Shown in pieces: positions 1 through 6,797 of a DNA stretch of 10,699 nt (position 1 is its first letter; each line of letters opens with the position of its first letter). Both the position numbers and the translations under genes were made by a program. This stretch comes from Clostridiales bacterium (lineage in GTDB: Bacteria; Bacillota; Clostridia; Lachnospirales; Lachnospiraceae), in contig DYCJ01000038.1 of the NCBI GenBank assembly GCA_019418195.1, forward strand, positions 1,517-12,215, given 5' to 3'. The notes under the pieces are model-generated. The model did no database searches. It worked only from the letters and a program-made list of their open reading frames with translations, and was not told the origin of the DNA.

Positions 1-276
1 AAATTCCAGATCCAGCTGCTCATCCTCGAGATAATGAAGTACCCTTTTATACTCATAATTATAATCTTCATCCTCTCCATGGATCCGCACGGTAACAATC
101 CCGTTCGCCAGATCCATCTCCTGGATCGTCCCAAGCGTCGTATACTGAATAGTCCCGAAATCTCCGCTTGTATTTGCATCTCTCTGCTTTACCGCAAACA
201 GGAACAGGGCAATGATCAATGCGGCAAAAGCAATGATTCCCGCAAGTGTGAGTAACCGTTTTTTCTTAATGCTCAT
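1..276 (-). CDS. Membrane-anchored hypothetical protein (N-terminal part, runs off left edge)
   Basis: The ATG at 276 opens a frame that continues without a stop through 92 codons to the window edge, so only the N-terminus is seen. The protein begins with a basic segment (MSIKKKR), then a hydrophobic stretch at about residues 8-29. That suggests a single membrane anchor or uncleaved signal, with the rest outside the cytoplasm; no clear signal peptidase site is visible. The following region (residues 30-92) is polar and alternates hydrophobic and charged residues, rich in Glu, Asp and Tyr, as in a small beta-rich domain. A strong ribosome site (GGGGAGG, about 3-4 nt before the ATG) and a good promoter about 45 bp upstream support the start. 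The family is not recognised. It is separated from malQ by 517 bp and has its own promoter, so it is probably not part of the glgP-malQ transcript. Confidence 0.8.
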   Translation of the reverse strand, partial: MSIKKKRLLTLAGIIAFAALIIALFLFAVKQRDANTSGDFGTIQYTTLGTIQEMDLANGIVTVRIHGEDEDYNYEYKRVLHYLEDEQLDLEF

Positions 277-321
277 AGACCTCCCCTTTACGTATATCCT
301 GTTATACATATCATTTTCCTA

Positions 322-350
322 ATAATAGCATTTGCGCGGGTGTATGTCAG
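322..350 (-). promoter_or_regulatory. Sigma-A-type promoter for the left-edge membrane protein gene
   Basis: On the minus strand, CTGACA (345-350) is followed after 17 bp by TATTAT (322-327), each 5 of 6 to consensus with ideal spacing. Transcription would begin near 315 and leave a leader of about 38 nt before the ATG at 276. It is the best promoter-like pair in the 277-793 gap. Assignment is by consensus match only. Confidence 0.65.
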
Positions 351-375
351 CATATAGGATGAAATTCGTATTTAT

Positions 376-393
376 CTGAGAGACATTTCTCAG
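376..393. promoter_or_regulatory. Short perfect palindrome upstream of the promoter
   Basis: CTGAGA and TCTCAG form a perfect 6-bp dyad around a 6-bp centre (GACATT). The site lies about 26-43 bp upstream of the -35 box of the left-edge gene, where an activator or upstream operator could sit. It has no T-tract, so it is not a terminator. Six-bp dyads can also arise by chance, and no regulator is identified. Confidence 0.3.
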
Positions 394-447
394 TAAAATA
401 TCCGAAAATCCAATTGGAAGTCTCTCCCCGATAATCACGAAATTTAC

Positions 448-504
448 AGAAACCGGTTAAAAGGGTAAACTTTATCGATTACGTACCCATTTCAACCGGT
501 TTCT
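448..504. promoter_or_regulatory. Twin AACCGGTT palindromes forming an 11-bp inverted repeat
   Basis: AGAAACCGGTT (448-458) and AACCGGTTTCT (494-504) are perfect reverse complements. Each contains the self-palindrome AACCGGTT, and the two cores are 43 bp apart, about four helical turns. Between them GGGTA (463-467) and TACCC (484-488) make an inner dyad. CpG-centred palindromes are typical of LacI-family operators, and a phased pair fits looping by a tetramer. The plus-strand side is followed by a T-rich run (504-519), which resembles a terminator, but no plus-strand gene ends here. Operator pair is the preferred reading; a structured element is the alternative. Confidence 0.5.
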
Positions 505-554
505 TTGATTTTTAATTTTGTCGGAGTGTCTGCCGAATTCGATGAAGCAGAAAA

Positions 555-747
555 GGACGGAGATGAGGTGTAGGAAGACTTAAAAGAGAGGACCGGTATG
601 TGAGAAAGGCGACTTCGAAATAATCTGCTAGAAAAAATTAAGGGTTTAGAAGCTGATGTTAAGCCGCAAAATGGATTGTTTGAGCTAAAGACCCTGAAGC
701 ATATGCCGGTCCTCTCAAAAAAGTATTTCCATGCCTCATCTCCGTCC
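555..747. repeat. Degenerate inverted repeat with coding-like arms, about 48 bp each around a 97-bp centre
   Basis: Arms 555-602 and 700-747 align as reverse complements without gaps at about 37 of 48 positions. They include a perfect 14-bp block (GGACGGAGATGAGG at 555-568, complement at 734-747) and a perfect 11-bp block (GAGAGGACCGG at 586-596, complement at 706-716) with the same 17-bp spacing in both arms. Read in matching frames, the left arm (plus strand) gives KDGDEV-stop-EDLKERTG and the right arm (minus strand) gives TDGDEAWKYFFERTG. No start codon or intact frame exists for either; a TAA lies five codons upstream of the conserved GAC in the right-arm frame. This looks like two decayed, oppositely oriented copies of one short coding segment or the remains of a mobile repeat. 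It lies just past the malQ stop, and a small 5-bp hairpin (744-757) is included at its right end. Confidence 0.55.
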
Positions 748-793
748 GTTTTCGGACCTTATATCATTGGCATTCAGTACGGAAAATACGAAT

Positions 794-2284
794 CTATCTT
801 CCGTACAGTTCTGTCACTCTTGCGATCTCTTTCACTGTCGCTTTATCGAACTGTCCTTTCTTCATCCGCCATACCCAGTTGCCGCCGAGTGTGGACGGGA
901 TGTTGATGCGGGCTTCGCTGCCGAGATTTAAGTAATCCTGCATCGGGATCACGCACAGATCCGCGACACTGCTCATCGCCATAGCGATAAAGTCTTTTGT
1001 CAGCGTATCCTCGTCAAGTCTTTCTTTGCACATATATTCTTTGGCAAAATCTCTGGCGTTTTTTCCGACTTCGTGGTACCAGCCTCTTGTCGTATCATTG
1101 TCATGAGTACCCGTGTAAACTACACAGTTCGTCGGATAAGTATGGGGCAGATAGTTGGATGATTCTCGTGCATCAAATGCAAACTGGAGTACCTTCATCC
1201 CCGGGAAACCGCTGTCTTTTAAAAGCTGGAGCACGCTGGGTGTAAGGAATCCCAGATCTTCCGCGATGATCGCCGGTCTTCCGAGTTTTGCCTCAATGGC
1301 GCGGAACAGATCCATTCCCGGTCCCGGCATCCATTTACCGTTTACGGCTGTATCCTCGCCGTACGGAATTGAATAATATTCGTCAAAGCCGCGGAAGTGG
1401 TCGATGCGAACCACATCATAAAGCTTAAAGCAGTATTCAATCCTTTTGATCCACCACTCATAACCGGTCTTCTTGTGATACTCCCAGTCATACAGCGGGT
1501 TGCCCCAGAGCTGTCCTGTCGCGGAAAATGCATCCGGCGGGCATCCTGCCACTCCGGTCGGTTCGTTATTCTCATCAAACTGGAACATCTCGGGCGCCGC
1601 CCATGTATCCGCACTGTCAAACGCCACATAGATCGGGATATCTCCGATGATCTGAATGCCTTTCTCATTTGCGTAGGCATGAAGTTTCTTCCACTGCTTA
1701 TCAAATTCATACTGCTGGAACTTGTAGAATCCGATTTCTTCTGCCAGTTCTTCTCTCGCAGCGTCAAGAGCTGCTTCCTCTCTGTTCTTGAGAGGCGCTT
1801 CCCACTCGCTCCAGCTCACGCCGCCGTTATTATCTTTTACTGCCATATACAGACTGTAGTCATCCAGCCAGAAGGCCTGCTCCGTGACGAATGCCACATA
1901 GTCCTCGCTGCTCTCACCGCCGTTTTCACAGAAACGGTCGTAAGCTTTTTTCAGCGCCTTGAATCTGGAATTGTAGATTTTCTCATAGTCGATGCACTCT
2001 GCCTGATCGCCGAAATCATACGCTTTGCACTCTTTTTTCGTCAGAAGTCCTTCTCTGATGAGAGTCTTTAAATCGATAAAATAAGGATTTCCCGCGAACG
2101 TGGAGAAAGACTGGTACGGGGAATCCCCGTAACCAGTCGGTCCAAGCGGAAGTATCTGCCAGTAGCTCTGGCCCGCCTCTTTTAACATATCCACGAATTT
2201 ATACGCATCCTTTGAGAAACATCCGATCCCGTACTTTGACGGAAGGGAAAATATCGGTAATAAGATTCCGCTTGCTCTTTTCAT
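794..2284 (-). CDS. malQ: 4-alpha-glucanotransferase (amylomaltase, GH77)
   Basis: This cytoplasmic enzyme transfers alpha-1,4-glucan segments between maltodextrins, releasing glucose and producing longer chains that phosphorylase can use. At 496 residues it has normal length for bacterial amylomaltase. Family GH77 motifs are intact: LPLGPTGYGDSPYQ near residues 45-58, the nucleophile region VVRIDHFRG (Asp295), the acid/base region AIIAEDLG (Glu342) and the TGTHDND loop (Asp395). The start MKRASGILLP is chosen because TAAGGAGGAAAAA directly precedes it and because homologues begin this way; a longer frame reaching to 2449 only overlaps the 3' end of glgP. The glgP stop is 10 bp upstream and overlaps the ribosome site, so the two genes are surely cotranscribed and probably translationally coupled. 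No convincing T-tract terminator follows the stop. Confidence 0.97.
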   Translation of the reverse strand: MKRASGILLPIFSLPSKYGIGCFSKDAYKFVDMLKEAGQSYWQILPLGPTGYGDSPYQSFSTFAGNPYFIDLKTLIREGLLTKKECKAYDFGDQAECIDYEKIYNSRFKALKKAYDRFCENGGESSEDYVAFVTEQAFWLDDYSLYMAVKDNNGGVSWSEWEAPLKNREEAALDAAREELAEEIGFYKFQQYEFDKQWKKLHAYANEKGIQIIGDIPIYVAFDSADTWAAPEMFQFDENNEPTGVAGCPPDAFSATGQLWGNPLYDWEYHKKTGYEWWIKRIEYCFKLYDVVRIDHFRGFDEYYSIPYGEDTAVNGKWMPGPGMDLFRAIEAKLGRPAIIAEDLGFLTPSVLQLLKDSGFPGMKVLQFAFDARESSNYLPHTYPTNCVVYTGTHDNDTTRGWYHEVGKNARDFAKEYMCKERLDEDTLTKDFIAMAMSSVADLCVIPMQDYLNLGSEARINIPSTLGGNWVWRMKKGQFDKATVKEIARVTELYGR

Positions 2285-2294
2285 TTTTTCCTCC

Positions 2295-4547
2295 TTATAA
2301 TCCCCAGATATCTCTGTTGTACTCTTCGATCGTACGGTCGGATGAGAAGAAGCCTGCTTTCGCAATATTGACCAGTGCCATCTTTGCCCATGCCTTTCTG
2401 TCAGCATATGCCGCAAGAGCTTTCTCTTTTGTTTCTTTGTATGAATCAAAGTCCAGAAGAGTCATGAACCAGTCTTTGTTGATCAGCTCATTCTGAAGAC
2501 GTGTCAGGTTCTCCTCGCAGCCGACTTTGAGCATCTCATCGCTTGTGATAAAATCAATCGCAGCTTTGATCGCTTCGTTGTTCTCATAGTAATCTTTCGC
2601 AACATAGTCAGCCTTTGCATAATGCTCGATCACTTCGTCGCTGGATGCGCCGAATACAAAGATATTGTCGTCGCCTACAGCCTCGTGGATCTCTACATTT
2701 GCTCCGTCCTCTGTTCCCAGAGTTACGGCGCCGTTAAGCATGAACTTCATATTTCCCGTTCCGCTGGCCTCTTTGGACGCAAGGGAAATCTGCTCAGAAA
2801 TATCGCATGCCGGGATCAGCTTGCCGGCTTTTGTCACGTTGTAGTTCTCTACCATGACAACTCTCTGATATTTGTTTACCTCAGGATCATTGTTGATGAT
2901 CTCCTGCAGGCAGAGGATCAGATGAATGATATCTTTCGCGATCACGTAAGCCGGAGCTGCCTTTGCGCCGAAGATTGCTGTCACCGGAGCTGCCGGGATC
3001 TTTCCGGCTTTGATCTCCAGATATTTATCGATGATATACAGTGCGTTGAGCTGCTGACGTTTGTACTCGTGGAGACGTTTTACCTGGATATCGAAGATCG
3101 TATCCGGGCTCACTTCCAGCCCCTGAGTCTCGCGCAGGTAAGCGCAGAGATCTTCTTTATTCTTATGTTTGATCTCAAGCAGCTTCTCAAGAACTTTATC
3201 GTCATCTTTGTATGCAAGAAGTTTCTCAAGCTCTGCGGCATCTTTCTTATAGCCCTCTCCGATCGTCTCGTCCAGCAGAGCGGTCAGACGCGGATTGCAG
3301 TGGATGAGCCAGCGGCGGAATGTGATACCGTTTGTCTTGTTGTTGAACTTCTCCGGATAAATCTTGTAGAAGTTGTTCAGCTCAGAGTTCTTGAGGATCT
3401 CTGTGTGCAAAGCAGCAACGCCGTTTACGCTGAATCCGTAATGGATATCGATGTGTGCCATATGCACTGTGTCGTTGCGGTCGATAATTGCAACGCTCTC
3501 ATCTTCATATTTTCTTCTTACTTTATCATCAAGCACCTCGATGATCGGCATAAGCTGCGGAACAACTTTCTTCAGATAATTTACCGGCCATTTCTCAAGC
3601 GCCTCGGCAAGGATCGTGTGGTTCGTATATGCGCATGTTCTGGATACAATGTCAATAGCATCGTCCATGTCCATGCCTCTCTCCATGAGCAGACGGATCA
3701 GTTCCGGAATTACCATAGTCGGGTGAGTGTCATTGATCTGGATCACGGCATAATCCGGCAGATCATAAAGATTGCTTCCTTTTGCCGTGCACTCGTCAAG
3801 GATAAGCTGTGCTCCCGCGCTTACCATAAGGTACTGCTGATAGATACGGAGCAGTCTTCCCTGTTCGTCACTGTCGTCCGGATAGAGGAACAGCGTGAGG
3901 TTCTTCTCTATATCGTTTTTGTCGAAATCAATTCCATCTTCAACAATAGATTCGTCAACAGAATCGATATCGAAGAGATGAAGTTTATTTGTCTTATTGT
4001 TATATCCTGTCACTTCAATGTCATACATTCTCGCATTGACATTCAGTCCTTTGAACTGTACCGGATATACCGTGTCAGTCTTCTTAAGCCATGACTTCTC
4101 CTCGATCCACGGGTTCGGAGTCTCTTTCTGCAGATGATCTTCAAACTCCTGCTTAAACAGGCCGAGATGGTAGTTCAGACCGATTCCGTCACCTGCCAGT
4201 CCGAGTGTTGCGATAGAATCAAGGAAACATGCCGCAAGACGTCCGAGTCCGCCGTTTCCGAGTGACGGCTCCGGCTCTGCCTCTTCGATCTCGCAGATGT
4301 CCTTTCCGTTCTTCTCGAGCATCTCTTTTACTTCCTGATAAATACCGAGATTGATCATGTTGTTAGAGAGCAGTTTTCCGATCAGGAACTCTGCTGAAAT
4401 GTAATAAAGCTTCTTCTTGCTGTCTGTACGCTCTTTCTCTGCTGCCATCTCCTGTACAACAGTGAGGAGCCCGTCATAGATTTCTTTGTTGGAAGCCTGT
4501 GCGACCGGCTTGCCAAGGTACGCTTCTACCTTTTCCTGAATGTTCAT
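2295..4547 (-). CDS. glgP: Glycogen/maltodextrin phosphorylase (GT35)
   Basis: This enzyme uses phosphate to release glucose-1-phosphate from the non-reducing ends of alpha-1,4-glucans with pyridoxal phosphate as cofactor. The 750-residue product is of normal size for short bacterial phosphorylases. Recognisable features are the N-terminal [16 protein letters not shown] segment, the glycine-rich [19 protein letters not shown] segment, the KRLHEYKRQ motif, and the cofactor motif [14 protein letters not shown], in which Lys601 is the expected Schiff-base lysine, followed by [10 protein letters not shown]. The start [12 protein letters not shown] at 4547 has AAGGAG 10 nt upstream; a longer frame to 4634 would run through the promoter and is unlikely. 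It is the first gene of a glgP-malQ unit and lies opposite a divergent AraC-type regulator. Storage glycogen and imported maltodextrin are both plausible substrates; no glgA, glgB or transporter gene in view decides between them. Confidence 0.97.
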   Translation of the reverse strand: MNIQEKVEAYLGKPVAQASNKEIYDGLLTVVQEMAAEKERTDSKKKLYYISAEFLIGKLLSNNMINLGIYQEVKEMLEKNGKDICEIEEAEPEPSLGNGGLGRLAACFLDSIATLGLAGDGIGLNYHLGLFKQEFEDHLQKETPNPWIEEKSWLKKTDTVYPVQFKGLNVNARMYDIEVTGYNNKTNKLHLFDIDSVDESIVEDGIDFDKNDIEKNLTLFLYPDDSDEQGRLLRIYQQYLMVSAGAQLILDECTAKGSNLYDLPDYAVIQINDTHPTMVIPELIRLLMERGMDMDDAIDIVSRTCAYTNHTILAEALEKWPVNYLKKVVPQLMPIIEVLDDKVRRKYEDESVAIIDRNDTVHMAHIDIHYGFSVNGVAALHTEILKNSELNNFYKIYPEKFNNKTNGITFRRWLIHCNPRLTALLDETIGEGYKKDAAELEKLLAYKDDDKVLEKLLEIKHKNKEDLCAYLRETQGLEVSPDTIFDIQVKRLHEYKRQQLNALYIIDKYLEIKAGKIPAAPVTAIFGAKAAPAYVIAKDIIHLILCLQEIINNDPEVNKYQRVVMVENYNVTKAGKLIPACDISEQISLASKEASGTGNMKFMLNGAVTLGTEDGANVEIHEAVGDDNIFVFGASSDEVIEHYAKADYVAKDYYENNEAIKAAIDFITSDEMLKVGCEENLTRLQNELINKDWFMTLLDFDSYKETKEKALAAYADRKAWAKMALVNIAKAGFFSSDRTIEEYNRDIWGL

Positions 4548-4604
4548 GATAGTAGTTCTCCTTTCAGAAAAGAATCCATATGTCTTATCTCTATGATTCG
4601 CATT

Positions 4605-4634
4605 ATAATACCAATTCAAACGGATTTCTTGCAA
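4605..4634 (-). promoter_or_regulatory. Promoter of glgP-malQ, sharing its -35 box with the araC promoter
   Basis: On the minus strand TTGCAA (4629-4634) is followed after 18 bp by TATTAT (4605-4610), with TGG just before the -10 forming an extended -10. The start site would lie near 4598, giving a leader of about 50 nt before the glgP ATG at 4547. The -35 hexamer is self-palindromic and also fits the opposite-strand promoter. Called from consensus match and position. Confidence 0.6.
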
Positions 4635-4658
4635 TATACTTTCCTTTTATTGTACAAT
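4629..4658 (+). promoter_or_regulatory. Promoter of the AraC-type regulator, sharing its -35 box with glgP
   Basis: TTGCAA (4629-4634) is followed after 18 bp by TACAAT (4653-4658, 5 of 6 to consensus). Transcription would start near 4665 and produce a leader of about 140 nt containing the structured repeat at 4672-4779. It uses the same palindromic hexamer as the glgP promoter on the other strand, so polymerase could not occupy both at once. A closer promoter inside 4775-4795 cannot be excluded, but no good -35 box is seen there. Confidence 0.5.
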
Positions 4659-4671
4659 ACTATCATCACGA

Positions 4672-4779
4672 GCAAAGCAGCGGCGGAAGCCGCAGTTAGC
4701 ACGATAGTGCGGCTTTGCGAATGGCGCGGGCTGAACTGTGGCCTGCCAACGCGGCTTTGCGAATGACGCGGGCCGGACT
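4672..4779 (+). repeat. GC-rich structured segment with a 29-bp direct repeat in the araC leader
   Basis: Two direct copies (4709-4737 and 4751-4779), both starting GCGGCTTTGCGAATG, agree at 26 of 29 positions and are offset by exactly 42 bp. The first copy is joined to an upstream foldable block: GCAAAGC (4672-4678) pairs with GCTTTGC (4712-4718), enclosing GCGGC-GGAA-GCCGC (4680-4693, a GNRA-type loop) and GCAC-GATA-GTGC (4699-4710). This would make a three-way junction in RNA. The segment is far more GC-rich than the promoter DNA to its left and the ATTACATTATC stretch to its right. It could be a regulatory leader RNA, a pair of AraC-type binding sites (this family often binds direct repeats), or a dispersed repeat inserted between promoter and gene. 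Confidence 0.6.
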
Positions 4780-4807
4780 ATTACATTATCATTAAAAGAG
4801 GACTGCC

Positions 4808-5686
4808 ATGAATCTGAACGAATACCAGAATTATCGTGAGACTAAATCGCACACAACAGCGGAATTCCCGTACAATACATATCTCTGTTCAATCCCAAAA
4901 GATTTTCCGCAAGTTCCTTTGCACTGGCATGCAGAGCTTGAACTGATCGTTATTAAAAAAGGGCGGGGTATCGTTTCCGTTGATCTCGAAAAACGTTCTG
5001 TCACCTCAGGGGATATCATTCTCATCTGCCCCGGACAGCTCCATTCCATCGAGCAGGATCAGGAATATTTAATGGAGTACGAAAATATCATAATGAAGCC
5101 GGATCTTCTCATATCCGGAGAAAACGACCTGTGCGCTGTCCGATTTATTTATCCGTTTATCAACGGTGAAATTCCGTCAGATACATACCTGACCCCCGCT
5201 GTTTCCTATTATAAAGAAGTCTCCGAATGCATCCGCCAGATCGACCTGCTGTGTGACACCAAAACAGAAGGGTACCAGCTTGCAGTCAAAGGACTCCTGT
5301 TTCAGTTCTTCTTTCTGCTTATTTCCAACCGGCAGAAAAAAGAGACCACGTCCGTATCCCGGACGAAGTCTCTTGAAAAAATGAAAACCATATTGAAGTA
5401 TGTAGAAGAGCACTATGACGAGCACATCACTATCGATGACATGGCGGCTCTCACCTATTACAGCAAATCCCACTTTATGAAATTTTTCAAACAGCATATG
5501 GGGACAGGATTTATCGATTATCTAAACGATTACCGCCTGACGATGGCGGAACGGCTATTGAAGTCTTCCGACAGCTCTGTCCTGGAGATTGCGGAAAAGA
5601 GCGGATTCGACAACCTGTCATATTTCAACCGTATTTTCAAGCGGAAGTATGGTACGTCTCCAGGGCGGTGGCGGACGCAGGTATAA
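4808..5686 (+). CDS. AraC-family transcriptional regulator with N-terminal cupin sensor
   Basis: The 292-residue protein has the usual two-part layout. Residues about 15-100 form a cupin-like sensor domain with the HWHAELELIVIKKGRG motif (His39, His41, Glu45) and a later CPGQLHS (His79). Residues about 190-292 form the double helix-turn-helix AraC domain: ITIDDMAALTYYSKSHFMKFFKQHMG is the first unit and VLEIAEKSGFDNLSYFNRIFKRKYGTSPGRWR the second, with the conserved GF-N--YF--FK---G-SP pattern. The ATG is preceded by AAGAGGA at about 6 nt. It is transcribed away from glgP-malQ across a 260-bp region, the classic placement for a local sugar regulator, so control of glgP-malQ by an oligosaccharide or glucose signal is a reasonable inference. 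Its own leader carries a long repeat. It ends 6 bp from the converging molybdopterin-binding gene. Confidence 0.95.
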   Translation: MNLNEYQNYRETKSHTTAEFPYNTYLCSIPKDFPQVPLHWHAELELIVIKKGRGIVSVDLEKRSVTSGDIILICPGQLHSIEQDQEYLMEYENIIMKPDLLISGENDLCAVRFIYPFINGEIPSDTYLTPAVSYYKEVSECIRQIDLLCDTKTEGYQLAVKGLLFQFFFLLISNRQKKETTSVSRTKSLEKMKTILKYVEEHYDEHITIDDMAALTYYSKSHFMKFFKQHMGTGFIDYLNDYRLTMAERLLKSSDSSVLEIAEKSGFDNLSYFNRIFKRKYGTSPGRWRTQV

Positions 5687-5692
5687 ACAATT

Positions 5693-6760
5693 CTATTTCC
5701 CAAATCCGCAGTTTGGATATGTACACACCTCGCAATTCAGACACAGTCCGCCCTCACCCAGGACACTGAAATCCTCCGCACACAGATGCTCTCCTGCCAC
5801 GATACGCGGCAGCACGAGATCGAAGATCGTACGTTTTGAGTACATAACGCATCCGGGCAGTCCCATGACCGGGATATCCTGCCTGCTGCCGGCTCCCGGA
5901 TTCCGGTCATCTGCACCGGCGTCCTCCCGCTTTTTATACGCCAGCATGAACATGGCGCCGGGCAGGACAGGCGCTCCATAAGTGACCACCTCATCCGCCG
6001 CATTGCGGATAGCAAGAGGTGTCCTGTCATCCGGGTCCACACTCATACCTCCGGTACAGACGACCATGTCCGCTCCTTTATCGATCCAGTTATTGATGGC
6101 GGCTGTCGTCATCTCTGCATCGTCATCGCACACAACATGACCCAGTACTTCAACACCGCATTCTTCCAGCTTTTCCTTTACTACAGGGGTAAACCGGTCT
6201 TTGATCCGCCCGCGGTAGACTTCGCTTCCTGTCGCGATGATCCCGGCCTTCATCTTACGGAACGGAAGGATCTGGAAAACAGGTTCAGTACCGCAGATTT
6301 CTTTCACCCGGTTCATCTTCTCCTCTTCGATCACAAGAGGGACTACGCGCATACCCACGATCTTATCGCCCTTTTTCACCGGGAAGTTCCCGTGTCTGGA
6401 AGCAAGCACCATCTGCCCCATGGCATTCACTGCATTTAACTTTTCTCTGTCGATCTTTAAGAGTCCGTCCTCTTCTGCGGTCAGTTCGATCTTGCCTTCC
6501 TTTGCCTCCGATGCCTTCATGTACTCGCCCTGACATACCTGACGCAGCACTTCGGCCGCGTCATTTTCATGGAGCATTCCTTCCTGTTTTTCCCACACGT
6601 ACAGATGCTCTTTCCCGACAGAAAGCAGGACCGGGATATCCTCTTCCGTAACCACATGTCCTTTCCGGAATACCGCATCCTTCACCACGCCCGGGATGAT
6701 CTGTGTAATGTCATGGCAGAGCACACTGCCAACTGCATCTTCTGTCCTGATCAATTTCAT
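5693..6760 (-). CDS. Molybdopterin-binding domain protein with C-terminal four-cysteine tail
   Basis: The 355-residue protein has a MoaB/MogA/MoeA-type molybdopterin-binding fold in its C-terminal two thirds. The signature IIATGSEVYRGRIKD lies at about 174-188, the binding loop CTGGMSVDPDDRTP at 235-248, and GLPGCVMYSKRTIFD at 300-314. Residues 1-150 resemble the N-terminal region of stand-alone molybdopterin-binding proteins found beside molybdenum enzymes in clostridia. The C-terminus carries C-x2-C-x2-C-x4-C (Cys340, 343, 346, 351), likely to bind a metal or Fe-S cluster. A short polar stretch rich in Asp, Gly and Arg at about 277-295 interrupts the domain before GLPG. The start has AGGAGG 9 nt upstream. 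It lies 37 bp after nadE and is probably cotranscribed. No molybdoenzyme or cofactor biosynthesis gene is in view, so its exact role is open: cofactor insertion, sensing or an unrelated nucleotide-like ligand. Confidence 0.88.
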   Translation of the reverse strand: MKLIRTEDAVGSVLCHDITQIIPGVVKDAVFRKGHVVTEEDIPVLLSVGKEHLYVWEKQEGMLHENDAAEVLRQVCQGEYMKASEAKEGKIELTAEEDGLLKIDREKLNAVNAMGQMVLASRHGNFPVKKGDKIVGMRVVPLVIEEEKMNRVKEICGTEPVFQILPFRKMKAGIIATGSEVYRGRIKDRFTPVVKEKLEECGVEVLGHVVCDDDAEMTTAAINNWIDKGADMVVCTGGMSVDPDDRTPLAIRNAADEVVTYGAPVLPGAMFMLAYKKREDAGADDRNPGAGSRQDIPVMGLPGCVMYSKRTIFDLVLPRIVAGEHLCAEDFSVLGEGGLCLNCEVCTYPNCGFGK

Positions 6761-6797
6761 GATCTGCCGCCTCCTGTTTTATTCATATTAATTCTTT

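Noticed and set aside
448..520. Plus-strand intrinsic terminator (11-bp stem followed by T-rich DNA)
   Set aside because: No plus-strand gene ends here, the loop is 35 nt, and each arm is itself a palindrome, so paired operators are a better reading.
676..931. Overlapping plus-strand frames of 66-76 codons
   Set aside because: They overlap the malQ 3' end on the opposite strand, have no ribosome site and look like shadow frames.
1397..2071. A 224-codon plus-strand frame within malQ
   Set aside because: Antisense shadow of intact malQ, with no family resemblance.
2285..2449. Upstream extension of malQ to an ATG at 2449
   Set aside because: The extra 55 codons overlap the conserved 3' end of glgP in another frame; the GGAGG site and homologue N-termini place the start at 2284.
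2622..4094. A 490-codon open frame on the plus strand opposite glgP
   Set aside because: It lies wholly antisense to a complete, well-conserved phosphorylase gene, has no recognisable motifs and has Leu/Val/Ile/Cys-rich content typical of a shadow frame.
4650..4768. Possible small protein in the araC leader with a repeated RLCE peptide
   Set aside because: The repeat offset (42 bp) keeps frame, but there is no ribosome site or good start codon, and the fold and composition explain the repetition better.
4709..4779. CRISPR-like pair of 29-bp direct repeats
   Set aside because: Only two copies exist, the spacer is 13 bp and repeats are imperfect; no cas genes are present.
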